A program made the translations under genes and the position numbers. This document shows positions 1-8,636 of a DNA stretch of 64,000 nt, piece after piece. The notes under the pieces are model-generated. The model was not told the DNA's origin and did no database searches. It was given only the letters and a program-made list of their open reading frames with translations. This DNA is from Alphaproteobacteria bacterium (GTDB lineage Bacteria; Pseudomonadota; Alphaproteobacteria; Caulobacterales; Hyphomonadaceae). Numbering within the stretch: the stretch's first letter is position 1; each line of letters opens with the position of its first letter. The stretch lies in the NCBI GenBank assembly GCA_016125405.1, contig WGLW01000025.1, positions 1 to 64,000 on the forward strand, given 5' to 3'.

Positions 1-1
1 A

Positions 2-124
2 TTGCGAAAGCTGGCGCAGCGAAACGTCAACGGCCTCCGCCGCGCCATCGCCCGCTTCGTCCCAACTGTCAGCACAAACGAGGCCCGCGCTTACTTCCGC
101 CACGCCGGCTATGGTGCAACTTGA
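2..124 (+). CDS. IS630-family transposase, C-terminal fragment (cut by window edge)
   Basis: The open frame entering from the left edge ends in ARAYFRHAGYGAT followed by TGA. That ending (alanine/tyrosine, then RHAGYG) is the usual C-terminal tail of IS630-family DDE transposases, which insert at TA dinucleotides. Only about 40 residues are visible and the catalytic domain lies outside the window. The element end probably lies just after the stop. The first TA in the broken neighbouring gene is at 138-139 and is a plausible insertion point, but no terminal repeat can be compared because the other end is missing. Family assignment comes from the tail motif alone. Confidence 0.7.
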   Translation: MRKLAQRNVNGLRRAIARFVPTVSTNEARAYFRHAGYGAT

Positions 125-137
125 GCGGAATCTGCTT

Positions 138-608
138 TAGCGCGTCGCGCAGAGGCGAACGGGCGCCGACCTCGTCGTCGCGGTAGGTCACCAGGACCAG
201 TGCTTTCACTCCGGCGATGCGACGCGCCAGGAACCGGATCATGTCGAGCGTGGCTGCGTCCGCCCAGTGAACATCCTCCACGATGAGCAAGGCTGGCTTG
301 GTTCCATGGCCAAGCATGCTCAGCAGATTTTCGAACGCGGCCACATTGCCCTTCGACAGGTCGAGCTGCGTGTCGCCCGCACGAGCAATATCGCGCAAGG
401 GGAGGAGGGGTTCGGGCGTCGAGAGGTTTTCGCAGGCTCCGCGGTAGATGTTGGCGGCTGCCTGGCCCGACGAAAAGGCTTCGATAAGCGTGGTCTTGCC
501 TGCGCCGGCTTCGCCTGAAATTGCAAAAAGCCTGCCTCGACCCAGCGCGGCCTGGGCGAGCGCGGCGTCAAGGCGACGCAAATGCTCCTCGCGTTCCAGC
601 AGCTCCAT
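138..608 (-). pseudogene. AAA/LuxR-type ATPase regulator, N-terminal remnant cut by IS insertion
   Basis: The frame starts at ATG 608 behind an AGGA box and opens with MELLEREEHLRRLDAAL, the usual start of the large MalT/LuxR-like ATPase regulators (adenylate-cyclase/AAA_16 type). It carries Walker A (GEAGAGKTT, about residues 33-41) and a Walker B-like stretch (ALLIVEDVHWAD), then the TYRDDEV segment. Homology stops near SPLRDAL, about 157 residues in, exactly where the IS630 fragment begins. The remaining residues read through element sequence to a stop at 69. Intact members run to about 900 residues with a C-terminal LuxR helix-turn-helix, so this copy cannot bind DNA. The rest may lie beyond the element, outside the window. 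Confidence 0.75.
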
Positions 609-800
609 TTTTTTCCTGCCAATGACCCAACCGGCTTTAGTTGGGCGGCAGCTAACACACTTTCCAGGGAGTCCGGAATAAGCGGGCTCCGCCCGGCGTT
701 TCGGCATCGTTCCCGAGCTTGCTACGGCCCGATGGGCGCGGCTTTACGCTGATCGCCGCAGGCAAGCCCTGGAAGTGTCGGCGGCGCCTTCAGGAGGCGA

Positions 801-2972
801 CTATGGATGGGGTGTGACCGACCCCTTCGACGTCGAAGTCGCCTTTGCCGCAATCCGTTGGCCGTCGGCTGTCAGGCCCATGTCCTCAAGGAACGGTCCG
901 ATGTCGGGATCCTTGCCGTAGAAGGCCCGAAACATTGGAGCGTAGTCCTCCGTATGGCCTTTTGACAGGATCATGTCGCGGAAGCGCTGGCCGTTCTCGC
1001 GCGTCAGGCCGCCATGGCGTTCGAACCAGTCCGCTGCATCGGTCGCCAGCATCTTGGTCCACTCGTAGGCGTAATAGCCTGCGGAATAGCCATTCGCCCA
1101 GATGTGCAGGAAGTAAGTGGAACGGTAGCGCGTCGGAACATCCTCAACATCGAGGCCCGTTTGCGCCAACGCCTTTTTCTCGAATGCGTCCGGGTCCTGC
1201 TTGCCCGCATCTGGCGACAGGGTGTGCCAGCTCATGTCGAGCTCAGCTGCGGCAAGCGTCTGGCCGACGTCCCAGCCGGAGTTGAAGGTGGCGGCGCGCT
1301 TGATCTTGTCCACCAGCTCCTGCGGCATCGGTTTGCCGGTCTTATAGTGCACCGCGTAGTGGCTCATCAGGTTGCGGTCGAGAGCCCAGTGCTCGTTGAA
1401 CTGCGATGGAAACTCGACAAAATCGCGCGCGACATTTGTGCCCGATACACTGGGGTAGACCTGGTCCGCGAACAGGCCATGCAACGCGTGGCCGAACTCG
1501 TGGAACATCGTCGTCACATCATCGAAGCTGATCAATGCGGGCTGTCCGGCTGCCGGCTTGGTAAAGTTGGCGACGTTGTAGATGACCGGCTTGGTCCCGA
1601 GCAGCTTCGACTGGTTGACCAGGTTCGACATCCAGGCGCCGCCGTTCTTGTTGTCGCGCTTCCAGTAGTCGAAATACATGAGGCCCAGCGACTGGCCATT
1701 CGCCTCGAACACCTCATAGACCATCACGTCGGGATGCCAGACGGGCATGTCTGTCCGGCGCTTGAAGGTGACGCCATAAAGATCGGTCGCCGCCCGGAAG
1801 ACGCCGTCGACCAGGACCTTGTGAATCTCAAGGTAGGGCTTGAGTTCGTCCTGATTGAGGTCATAGCGCGCCTTGCGCAGCTTTTCCGCGTAGAACTGCC
1901 AGTCCCATGGCTCAAGCTTGAACGTTCCGCCCTCTTCCTTGATCTGCGCCTGGAGTTCAGCGGCTTCCCGGTGCTGTTCGATTGCCAACGGACGGCCCAT
2001 GCGCTGCATGAACTCCATCGCTGTCTTTGGCGTTTTTGCCATCTGGTCGGAGAGAACATAGTCCGCCCAGGTCGCGAAACCGAGCAACTTGGCTTTGTCG
2101 GCGCGCAGGACGGCGAGAGTGGCGATCGTGTCGCGCGTATCGTTTGCATCGCCCTTGGACGCGCGGGTCCATCCTGCATTGAACAGGGCCTGCCGCGTCG
2201 CCCGGTCGGTCAGGGCTGTGAGGCTCGGCTGCTCGGTCGTATTTTGCAGGGGCAGCACCCATTTCCCTTCAAGACCGCGAGCCTTTGCCGCGTCTGCTGC
2301 TGCAGCGATCTCGGCCTCGGAGAGCCCTGCAAGGCTGGCCTTGTTGTCCACCACGAGCGCACCGGCCTTGGTCGCCGCGAGAAGCTTCTGCTGAAAAGCG
2401 ATCTCCAGGGTCGATATCTGCCGGTTGATGTCGCTCAGCGCCGCCTTGTCCTTGGACGATAGCAGGGCGCCAGCACGCACCATGTCCTGATAGGTCAGCG
2501 TCAATACCTGCAGCTGTTCGGGCGTCAGTTTCAGCGAGGTGCGCCTGTCGTAGAGCGACTTCACGCGCGCGAAGAGTTTGGGGTTGAGATAGATGGCGTC
2601 CTGATGCTCGGCGAATTTTGGCGCGAGTGCGCTCTCGGCCGCTTGCAGTGTATCGTCGGTATTGGCGCCGGTCACGGCGTTGAATGCGAGTGAGGCCCGC
2701 TCAAGCAATCGACCGGAGCGTTCGACAGCCGCAATCGTATTGTCGAATGTCGCCGGCGCCTTGTTATCAACGACCCTGGAAATCTCATCCAGTTGCTCGC
2801 GCATCCCGGCTTCGATCGCGGGCTGATAATCGGAATCCCTTATCCGGTCGAACGGCGGCGCCTGGTACGGCAGTGTACTTGGTTTCGCAAACGGGTTGGA
2901 TGCCGGCAGCGTCTGCGCCGCGGCCGAAGCGCAAATCAGGGACAAGGCAGCCACCAACGGGATAAAGCGCAT
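801..2972 (-). CDS. dcp: Peptidyl-dipeptidase Dcp, M3 zinc metallopeptidase (secreted)
   Basis: This is a 723-residue M3 family peptidase, close to the usual Dcp length. The zinc motif HEFGH is at residues 491-495, with a downstream glutamate (DFVEFPSQFNEHW, about residue 520) as the third ligand. The N-terminus (RFIPLVAALSLICASAAAQ) is a clear signal peptide, so the enzyme should work in the periplasm, releasing C-terminal dipeptides from oligopeptides. It sits 134 bp downstream of the exporter operon on the same strand, with no obvious functional link to it. The ATG at 2972 was chosen because the signal peptide begins there, although the ribosome site is weak. Oligopeptidase A is the alternative, but it is normally cytoplasmic. 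Confidence 0.93.
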   Translation of the reverse strand: MRFIPLVAALSLICASAAAQTLPASNPFAKPSTLPYQAPPFDRIRDSDYQPAIEAGMREQLDEISRVVDNKAPATFDNTIAAVERSGRLLERASLAFNAVTGANTDDTLQAAESALAPKFAEHQDAIYLNPKLFARVKSLYDRRTSLKLTPEQLQVLTLTYQDMVRAGALLSSKDKAALSDINRQISTLEIAFQQKLLAATKAGALVVDNKASLAGLSEAEIAAAADAAKARGLEGKWVLPLQNTTEQPSLTALTDRATRQALFNAGWTRASKGDANDTRDTIATLAVLRADKAKLLGFATWADYVLSDQMAKTPKTAMEFMQRMGRPLAIEQHREAAELQAQIKEEGGTFKLEPWDWQFYAEKLRKARYDLNQDELKPYLEIHKVLVDGVFRAATDLYGVTFKRRTDMPVWHPDVMVYEVFEANGQSLGLMYFDYWKRDNKNGGAWMSNLVNQSKLLGTKPVIYNVANFTKPAAGQPALISFDDVTTMFHEFGHALHGLFADQVYPSVSGTNVARDFVEFPSQFNEHWALDRNLMSHYAVHYKTGKPMPQELVDKIKRAATFNSGWDVGQTLAAAELDMSWHTLSPDAGKQDPDAFEKKALAQTGLDVEDVPTRYRSTYFLHIWANGYSAGYYAYEWTKMLATDAADWFERHGGLTRENGQRFRDMILSKGHTEDYAPMFRAFYGKDPDIGPFLEDMGLTADGQRIAAKATSTSKGSVTPHP

Positions 2973-3106
2973 GGAACAAGTCGACCTTTGAGGCGATGGT
3001 CACACATGAAGCTGGCACGTTATATCATACTATTGTCGCCAGCCACCCCTTGCTTTCAGCGTCGGCAACTGACTTGCCAGCCGCCGAAAAACTGCACGAG
3101 AAATCC

Positions 3107-4264
3107 TCAGTCCAGTGTTCGACGATAGCGCAGCATCGCCAGCGCGGTCACCACGCACACGAACACGCCCAAAGCTGTAAGGCTTGGCCAAAGCACGCCA
3201 ATTCCTTCGCCTTTCAGCAGGGCGCCGCGAACCACGCGCAGGAAATGGGTGACGGGGATCATTGTGCCGATGGCCTGCGCCCATTGCGGCATTCCCCGGA
3301 ACGGGAACATGAAGCCCGAGAGCAGGATCGAGGGCAGCAGGTAGAATATCGACATCTGCATCGCCTGAAGCTGGGTGCGCGCAAGCGTCGAAAAGAAAAA
3401 GCCAAGCGCCAGACTGCCAGTGATGAAGAGCAGCACGCCGACCGACAGCGCCAGCCAGCCGCCCGCCATCGGCACGTTGAACAGGAGGCGAGCCAGCACG
3501 AGGATGATCACTGTCTGGATGAGGCCGACGATCACATAGGGCGCCAGCTTGCCGATCATGACTTCGATCGGCTGCGCGGGCGTGGCGAGCAAGCTTTCCA
3601 TTGTTCCGCGCTCGATCTCGCGAGTGACCGACAACGCGGTGAAGATCACAAGCGTCAGGGTCAGGATCACGCCCAGCAGGCCCGGGACAATATTGTAGGA
3701 CGTGATGCCTTCAGGATTGTAGCGGTTGTGCACCACCACTTCGAACGGCGGCGGCCGTGCGGCGCGTGGGCCCAGCCCGCCCTTGAGATCGTGTGAAAGA
3801 GCCTGGGAGGGCAGGCCCGTGGCGGCGGCGATGGCGGGCTGCGTGGCCGACGGATCGGTCGCGTCCGCCTCCAGCAGAACCTGCGGCTGGTCGCCCAGAG
3901 CCACTCGCCGCGTGAAATCGCCTGGAATGGTTAGTGCGAAGGTGACTTCGCCCGTTGCGATCAGGCGGTCGAGCTCGGCGGGCGTCCGGGCCGTGTGCGT
4001 GATGTCGAAGAAGCCGGTGTTGACGAATGCGGCGAGTGTCGAACGGGCAAGGACGCTGTTGTCCTGCACGAGCACGGCCATCGGGAGATGCCGCGGCTGG
4101 GTGTTGATGGCGTAGCCAAACAAAAGGAGCTGCATGATCGGCACGGCCAGGATCATCGCATAGGTAAGCCGGTCGCGCGTCAGCTGGGTAAACTCCTTGA
4201 CCAGGATGGCGAGCACCCGCAATTCCCATGAGTCCGGTCGTTTTCGCCGGGCGGGCGCGGTCAT
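3107..4264 (-). CDS. ABC-2 type exporter permease (YbhS/YhhJ-like)
   Basis: This is a 385-residue ABC-2 permease. It has an N-terminal membrane segment (residues about 30-50, ending FGYAINTQPRHLP), a large periplasmic domain, then a block of five or so hydrophobic segments containing the family hallmark REIERGTMESLLATPAQPIEVMIGKL. The start ATG 4264 overlaps the ATPase stop as ATGA, so translation is coupled. It is the last gene of the TetR-HlyD-ATPase-permease operon. E. coli ybhGFSR has two permeases and only one is present here, so it probably works as a homodimer. The substrate cannot be read from sequence; related systems export drugs or other hydrophobic cations. Confidence 0.9.
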   Translation of the reverse strand: MTAPARRKRPDSWELRVLAILVKEFTQLTRDRLTYAMILAVPIMQLLLFGYAINTQPRHLPMAVLVQDNSVLARSTLAAFVNTGFFDITHTARTPAELDRLIATGEVTFALTIPGDFTRRVALGDQPQVLLEADATDPSATQPAIAAATGLPSQALSHDLKGGLGPRAARPPPFEVVVHNRYNPEGITSYNIVPGLLGVILTLTLVIFTALSVTREIERGTMESLLATPAQPIEVMIGKLAPYVIVGLIQTVIILVLARLLFNVPMAGGWLALSVGVLLFITGSLALGFFFSTLARTQLQAMQMSIFYLLPSILLSGFMFPFRGMPQWAQAIGTMIPVTHFLRVVRGALLKGEGIGVLWPSLTALGVFVCVVTALAMLRYRRTLD

Positions 4265-5199
4265 TTGTAATTGTCCTCCGCCTGACCCATCAGGTGGATA
4301 AAGGCGTCTTCCAATGTCGGCTCGGATTCGCGCCATTTGAACGGTGCATGTTCATAAGGCGTGAGAGCCCGTTTCAGCGCCTCACGGTCTGTGCCGCTGA
4401 CATGCAGGGTAGCGCCGAAGGGTGCAGCCGCCTCGACGCCCGGCCTCCCGGCGATTTCGGGTCCCAGGCGGTCGACGCCGGCGCCCGATCCTTCGTAGGT
4501 GACCAGCTTCGTCTGCCTGAGAATGTCCGAGACTGTGCCGCGGGCGATCAGCTCGCCGTAGGAGATGTACGCAATGTCATGGCAGCGCTCGGCCTCGTCC
4601 ATGTAGTGTGTGGAGACGAGAACGGTGAGGCCTTCCGCAGACAAGCTATGAATCTCGTCCCAGAAAGTGCGCCGCGCCTTGGGGTCGACGCCAGCCGTGG
4701 GTTCGTCAAGCAAAAGCAGATCAGGCTCGTGCAGGGTTGCGGCGGCAAGGGCGAGGCGCTGTTTCCATCCGCCCGACAGCTTGCCGGCCAGTTGCCTGCG
4801 GCGCTCAACCAGACCGAGCCGCTCCAGCGCGTCTCGCACCCGTTCGTGGCGCCGATCCAGCGCATGAACGCGGGCCATGAACATCAGGTTCTCTTCGATC
4901 GTTAGGTCGTCGTAGAGCGAGAACTTCTGCGTCATGTAGCCGACATTGCATTTAATGTCTTCGGTCTGCTCCACGATGTCGAAGCCAAGGCATTTTCCCG
5001 TACCGGAATCCGGCGTCAGCAGGCCGCAAAGCATGCGTAGCGTGGTCGTCTTGCCCGAACCGTTCGGCCCCAGAAATCCCGTGATACGCCCCTTCGCGAC
5101 CTGGATCGAGAAATCCTTCACGACGTGCTTGTCGCTGAAGGATTTGTTGAGGCCATGAACATCGATGACGAGTTCGTCTGGCGCGTCCGTTTCGCTCAT
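4261..5199 (-). CDS. ABC exporter ATP-binding protein (YbhF-like, single domain)
   Basis: This is a 312-residue ATPase with Walker A GPNGSGKTT (residues 44-52), the Q-loop region YMTQKFSLYDDLT, ABC signature LSGGWKQR (141-148), Walker B LLLLDEP (161-167) and a switch histidine in VSTHYMDEA. The long C-terminal part (about 230-312) is the regulatory tail seen in DrrA/CcmA-type exporters. E. coli YbhF is a double-length ATPase; this one is single. The start at 5199 was chosen because it makes an ATGA overlap with the upstream HlyD-type gene, whereas the frame could extend 63 codons further into that gene. It powers the permease encoded directly downstream. Confidence 0.92.
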   Translation of the reverse strand: MSETDAPDELVIDVHGLNKSFSDKHVVKDFSIQVAKGRITGFLGPNGSGKTTTLRMLCGLLTPDSGTGKCLGFDIVEQTEDIKCNVGYMTQKFSLYDDLTIEENLMFMARVHALDRRHERVRDALERLGLVERRRQLAGKLSGGWKQRLALAAATLHEPDLLLLDEPTAGVDPKARRTFWDEIHSLSAEGLTVLVSTHYMDEAERCHDIAYISYGELIARGTVSDILRQTKLVTYEGSGAGVDRLGPEIAGRPGVEAAAPFGATLHVSGTDREALKRALTPYEHAPFKWRESEPTLEDAFIHLMGQAEDNYK

Positions 5200-6182
5200 T
5201 GTCCACGCGCCGGCGCAAGCGGCTGCACATCCACGGGCAGGCCAGGCGTCAAATCTTCGGGTTTCTGCGGAATGGCCTCGACGAGAAAGACCAGCCGATC
5301 CCGTGCTTGCCGGCTGTAGATCACTGGCGGCGTAAATTCGGGCCGCGGACTTACGTAATTGATGCGTGCAGAAAGGCCGCTTGTGCATCCATCGCAGGCG
5401 AACGCGATATCGCGGCCGATGCGATAATCGGCGACGTGATCCTGCGGAACAAAAAAGCGGATACGGATGCGATCAGCCGGCAGCAGGGACAATACTGGCT
5501 GATTGGCCGGCACCCATTCCCCGATCTGGAAGAATGTGTCCTCGATACGGCCTGCGAGCGGCGCCGTCGGGGCGAGGTCGGAGAGCCGGGAGGCGGCCCC
5601 GGCAAGTCCGGCTTCCGCGCCGCGCACCCGGCTGTCGGCCGCCGCGATCTGCTCAGCCCGCTGGCCCAGCGTGGCGACCTGCAATTGCTTTTCTATGGCG
5701 CGCACCTGAGCCTCGGCGGTGTCGCGCGCCGCGATTGCGGCGTCGAGATCGGCGCGGGACGCAGCGCCTGCGTCAGTGAGAGGCTTCACCCTTGCATAGG
5801 TCTTCTGCGCATCGTTCAGCGACGCCTGGGCGGCCGACAGGTTTGCCTTGATGACGGCGAGTTCTGCCGGCCTCTGGCCGCGGCGCGCATCTTCGGCCAA
5901 AGCCTGGCTCGCGGCGACATCCGCACTTGCTTGTTCGCGTGCGGCTTCGCCCTGTGACGGATCGATGGCGAACAGCGGCGCGCCGGCGGAGACAATGTCG
6001 CCACGCTTCACGTCGATGCGCACAAGTCGGCCAGAGAGAGGGGAGGCGGGATAGAGCGGTTCGCCCTCGATATATCCAGAGAGCGTCGCTGCGGGTTTGA
6101 AGCGGGGCGCCAGCACGAGGAAGGCCACAAGACCGGCGGCCGCGAGCAGCAGGGCCACGATCAGAATGCGTTGGGGTTTCAT
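5196..6182 (-). CDS. HlyD-family membrane fusion protein of ABC exporter (YbhG-like)
   Basis: This is a 328-residue periplasmic adaptor. One N-terminal membrane anchor (residues about 7-28) is followed by the biotinyl/lipoyl-like half motif (SGRLVRIDVKRGDIVSAGAPLFAIDP), a long alanine-rich coiled-coil hairpin (about 75-200) and the return half (PLAGRIEDTFFQIGEWVPANQPVLSLLP). This layout is typical of the YbhG/HlyD proteins that join an inner-membrane ABC exporter to an outer-membrane channel. Start and stop overlap both neighbours by four bases (ATGA), placing it second in the operon behind its TetR regulator. No TolC-like gene is in the window, so a distant outer-membrane partner is implied. 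Confidence 0.92.
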   Translation of the reverse strand: MKPQRILIVALLLAAAGLVAFLVLAPRFKPAATLSGYIEGEPLYPASPLSGRLVRIDVKRGDIVSAGAPLFAIDPSQGEAAREQASADVAASQALAEDARRGQRPAELAVIKANLSAAQASLNDAQKTYARVKPLTDAGAASRADLDAAIAARDTAEAQVRAIEKQLQVATLGQRAEQIAAADSRVRGAEAGLAGAASRLSDLAPTAPLAGRIEDTFFQIGEWVPANQPVLSLLPADRIRIRFFVPQDHVADYRIGRDIAFACDGCTSGLSARINYVSPRPEFTPPVIYSRQARDRLVFLVEAIPQKPEDLTPGLPVDVQPLAPARGQ

Positions 6183-6823
6183 CGTCCGTCGCTTTCAACG
6201 AGCAGACCCGGCAGCACCGTTTCAATGTGTTGTCGGGCGAGTGCGGGAATGTCGAAGCCGGTACCGCCAACCGGTTCGAAGGTCTCGCGGAAAAGAACGG
6301 CGATAAGCATGGGCGAGATGAGGCTGACGGCGTAGTTGCGCGGATCGCCCGGTTTCACTTCGCCGCGGGTTTGCGCCCGCTCGATGAGGCCGGTGAGAAT
6401 GCCGAGTGCGCGGGCAATCAACTCGTCGTGCCAGATCCTGGCCAACTCGGGAAAATTTCCGGACTCGCCGACCACCATCTTGATGACTTTGCCCAGCGAA
6501 GACGTCGCGGCGATCTGCGCGATCGAGGGAATGATCAGCCGCACGAGGTCGGCAAACGGTCCTGGGTGCTGCAGGGCCATGGTTTCGATCGCGCCGATAT
6601 TGGGTGCGATCGCGTCGTGGACCACCGCTTCAAAAATGTCCTGCTTGTTCCCGAAGTAGAGATAGAGGGCGCCTTTCGAGACGCCCGCACGCTGGGCGAT
6701 GTCGTCCAGCTTTGCTGCGGAGAACCCCTTTTCCGCGAACACGGCATAGGCGGCGGAGACGATTTCCGCCGGCCGCTCTTTGCTGCGGCGTCGCCACTTT
6801 GGATGTTCCGACGGGTTTGGCAT
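6179..6823 (-). CDS. TetR-family regulator of the ABC exporter operon (CecR-like)
   Basis: This is a 214-residue TetR protein. The N-terminal helix-turn-helix spans residues about 18-60 (IVSAAYAVFAEKGF, then DDIAQRAGVSKGALYLYFGNKQDIF). A C-terminal ligand domain resembles TetR_C_33/CecR types. It is the first gene of a four-gene operon in which every junction is an ATGA overlap, so it controls its own expression together with the HlyD, ATPase and permease genes. A 20-bp interrupted palindrome lies 12 bp before its start codon and is the likely operator. The order regulator-adaptor-ATPase-permease matches E. coli cecR-ybhGFSR. Confidence 0.93.
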   Translation of the reverse strand: MPNPSEHPKWRRRSKERPAEIVSAAYAVFAEKGFSAAKLDDIAQRAGVSKGALYLYFGNKQDIFEAVVHDAIAPNIGAIETMALQHPGPFADLVRLIIPSIAQIAATSSLGKVIKMVVGESGNFPELARIWHDELIARALGILTGLIERAQTRGEVKPGDPRNYAVSLISPMLIAVLFRETFEPVGGTGFDIPALARQHIETVLPGLLVESDGR

Positions 6824-6834
6824 GGCTATGGTTA

Positions 6835-6854
6835 ATAACTGACTGGATAGTTAT
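6835..6854. promoter_or_regulatory. Candidate TetR operator upstream of the exporter operon
   Basis: A 20-bp interrupted palindrome, ATAACT-N8-AGTTAT, sits just ahead of the TetR start codon in an AT-rich stretch. The centre reads GACTGGAT; ACTGACT-type half-sites are common in TetR-family operators. Autorepression of the exporter operon is inferred from symmetry and position only. Confidence 0.55.
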
Positions 6855-7390
6855 ATATGAAAATGCCGGGATAATCAACAAGGTGTGGGGCCGGCTAGGG
6901 CGCCGCCGTCTGGCGCTCCTTGTTCCTCGTCTCTCGCGCGGTTGGCGTGGAGCGGGGCGCGCGCCGACCTACTGCCCACCCCGTCGGGATCGAGGCGAGC
7001 TACAAAGTGATCCGCTGCCCGGACCAACTCGGCCGGTCGTCGCCCTCATGTCCAAGGCATGAAGCCTAGTTCACTATCTCGCGAGTGAGCATTGACGGTT
7101 GGCGATGACTGCGCTCACCTCGGTGCAGGAGGGGGACATGTCCCTGCTCAGGCCCTGGGTGGCCTAAAGGCGGAAGCCGTTCGGCAGATGATTGCCGCGC
7201 ATGCCGGGCAGGGTCGTCAAATGAAGTGCATCCCTCAGCCGATTACTCATGTTGCACTCGTCGAAGAGGCAAGCCGCGGCTTTCGAGCAATGATTATGAA
7301 CGGAGCCGGTCTGAAGGTTGAATCGCCCGCCGTGTTTCAATGAGGCGAACGCGCGACAGCGCGAAAACAAGACAGTGTGGAGGAATGAAC
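6855..7390. other. Intergenic region, no convincing gene
   Basis: About 535 bp separate the exporter operon from the divergent esterase genes. An 83-codon plus-strand frame (7092-7343) has no recognisable domain, no good ribosome site and mixed composition, so I do not call it. One perfect 12-bp palindrome, GGGACATGTCCC, lies at 7133-7144. The region may hold the promoter for the 7391 gene or the remains of a lost gene. Confidence 0.4.
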
Positions 7391-8590
7391 ATGGTCGTTC
7401 GACATGCCTTGGCGACGGCGGTCGTCGCAGGCCTTTCGGCGCTTGGCGCCGCGAGAGCTCAGGCTCCGGACCCCGGTATTGCGCACGCGGACTACTCCAA
7501 CCCCGCAATCTGGCTTTGCCGCCCGGATCTGAAAGACGACAAGTGCAAGGTTGACCTCACCACAACTGTGATCCCGGCCAACGGCAAGACCTCGATCGAG
7601 GCCTTCACGCCTGCGAAAGATCCGAAGATCGACTGCTTCTTCGTTTATCCGACCGTTTCGCTCGACCCCGGTTACCAGAGCGACTTCGTTCCAGATCACA
7701 TGGAGTTTGACGACATCAAGCTGCAGTTCGCGCGGTTTGGCGCGGCGTGTCGGCAGTTCGCCCCCGTCTACAGGCAGGGCACCACGACCGCCATACGCGC
7801 TTCGGCCGGCGGTCCCCCCGTGGTTGGCGAGCGTCCGCCTCCAGGCCTGGGTCGTTATGCAGACGTTCTGGATGCCTGGAACTACTACATGAGCCACGAC
7901 AACAAGGGTCGCGGCGTCGTGCTCATCGGTCACAGCCAGGGCGCTGCGCTGCTTGAACGGCTGATCGCAAACGAGATCGAAGGCAAGCCCGTTCAGAAAC
8001 AGCTGGTCTCGGCCATCATTCTTGGCTCAACAGTTCTGGTGCCGGAAGGCAAGGATGTTGGTGGCACCTACAAGTCTGTGCCGCTCTGCAGAAAGGAAAC
8101 GCAGACGGGGTGCGTCATCTCCTACATGAGCTTCCGCGACGCCAATCCTCCGCCGGACGATTCTCTCTTCGGCAAATCTCGCAATGGTCTCCTGGCCGCC
8201 TGTGTGAACCCGGCCAATCTCGCGACCGGAACGGGCGAGCCGAAAAGCTACTTCCTGACGAAGAGTTTTCTCAACGATGCCGGGGGAAACACCCAGCCCG
8301 ACTGGCTGACGCCGCATCAGGACATCAAGACGCCTTTCGTTCGCACACCGGGACTTGTCTCGACCACGTGCGTGCACAAGGGCGAATTCACCTACCTCCA
8401 GATGCATGTGAACGCCGACCCGAAAGACCCGCGCACGGATGACGTTGGCGGCGAGATTGTACGCGCGAGCGGACCCGATCTCAGATGGGGTCTCCACCTC
8501 ATCGACATGGATCTGTCCATGGGCGATCTCGTTCGCATCGTGAAGAAACAGGGCGCCGCCTATGTCAGCAAGGCTGGCAAGCCGGGCTGA
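7391..8590 (+). CDS. DUF3089 alpha/beta-hydrolase, exported
   Basis: This is a 399-residue protein of the DUF3089 family, an alpha/beta-hydrolase-like group. The signal peptide is VVRHALATAVVAGLSALGAARAQ. A typical DUF3089 opening follows (HADYSNPAIWLCRPD, DCFFVYPTVS), and a nucleophile elbow GHSQG lies within VVLIGHSQGAALL. The start at 7391 is preferred because GGAGG lies seven bases ahead; the in-frame ATG at 7385 would be too close. It is followed 46 bp later by a second exported esterase on the same strand. It probably hydrolyses an ester outside the inner membrane, but the substrate is unknown. Confidence 0.85.
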   Translation: MVVRHALATAVVAGLSALGAARAQAPDPGIAHADYSNPAIWLCRPDLKDDKCKVDLTTTVIPANGKTSIEAFTPAKDPKIDCFFVYPTVSLDPGYQSDFVPDHMEFDDIKLQFARFGAACRQFAPVYRQGTTTAIRASAGGPPVVGERPPPGLGRYADVLDAWNYYMSHDNKGRGVVLIGHSQGAALLERLIANEIEGKPVQKQLVSAIILGSTVLVPEGKDVGGTYKSVPLCRKETQTGCVISYMSFRDANPPPDDSLFGKSRNGLLAACVNPANLATGTGEPKSYFLTKSFLNDAGGNTQPDWLTPHQDIKTPFVRTPGLVSTTCVHKGEFTYLQMHVNADPKDPRTDDVGGEIVRASGPDLRWGLHLIDMDLSMGDLVRIVKKQGAAYVSKAGKPG

Positions 8591-8636
8591 CGATCTTGAT
8601 GCCGGCGGCGGTGCGATAGATGGGAGTCTGAATTCA

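Noticed and set aside
1014-2462. 482-codon plus-strand frame opposite dcp
   Set aside because: It lies wholly antisense to a well-supported M3 peptidase with an intact HEFGH motif and shows no family features; long antisense frames are common in GC-rich DNA.
7092-7343. 83-codon plus-strand frame in the exporter/esterase gap
   Set aside because: No ribosome site, no recognisable domain and no signal or membrane pattern; treated as non-coding.
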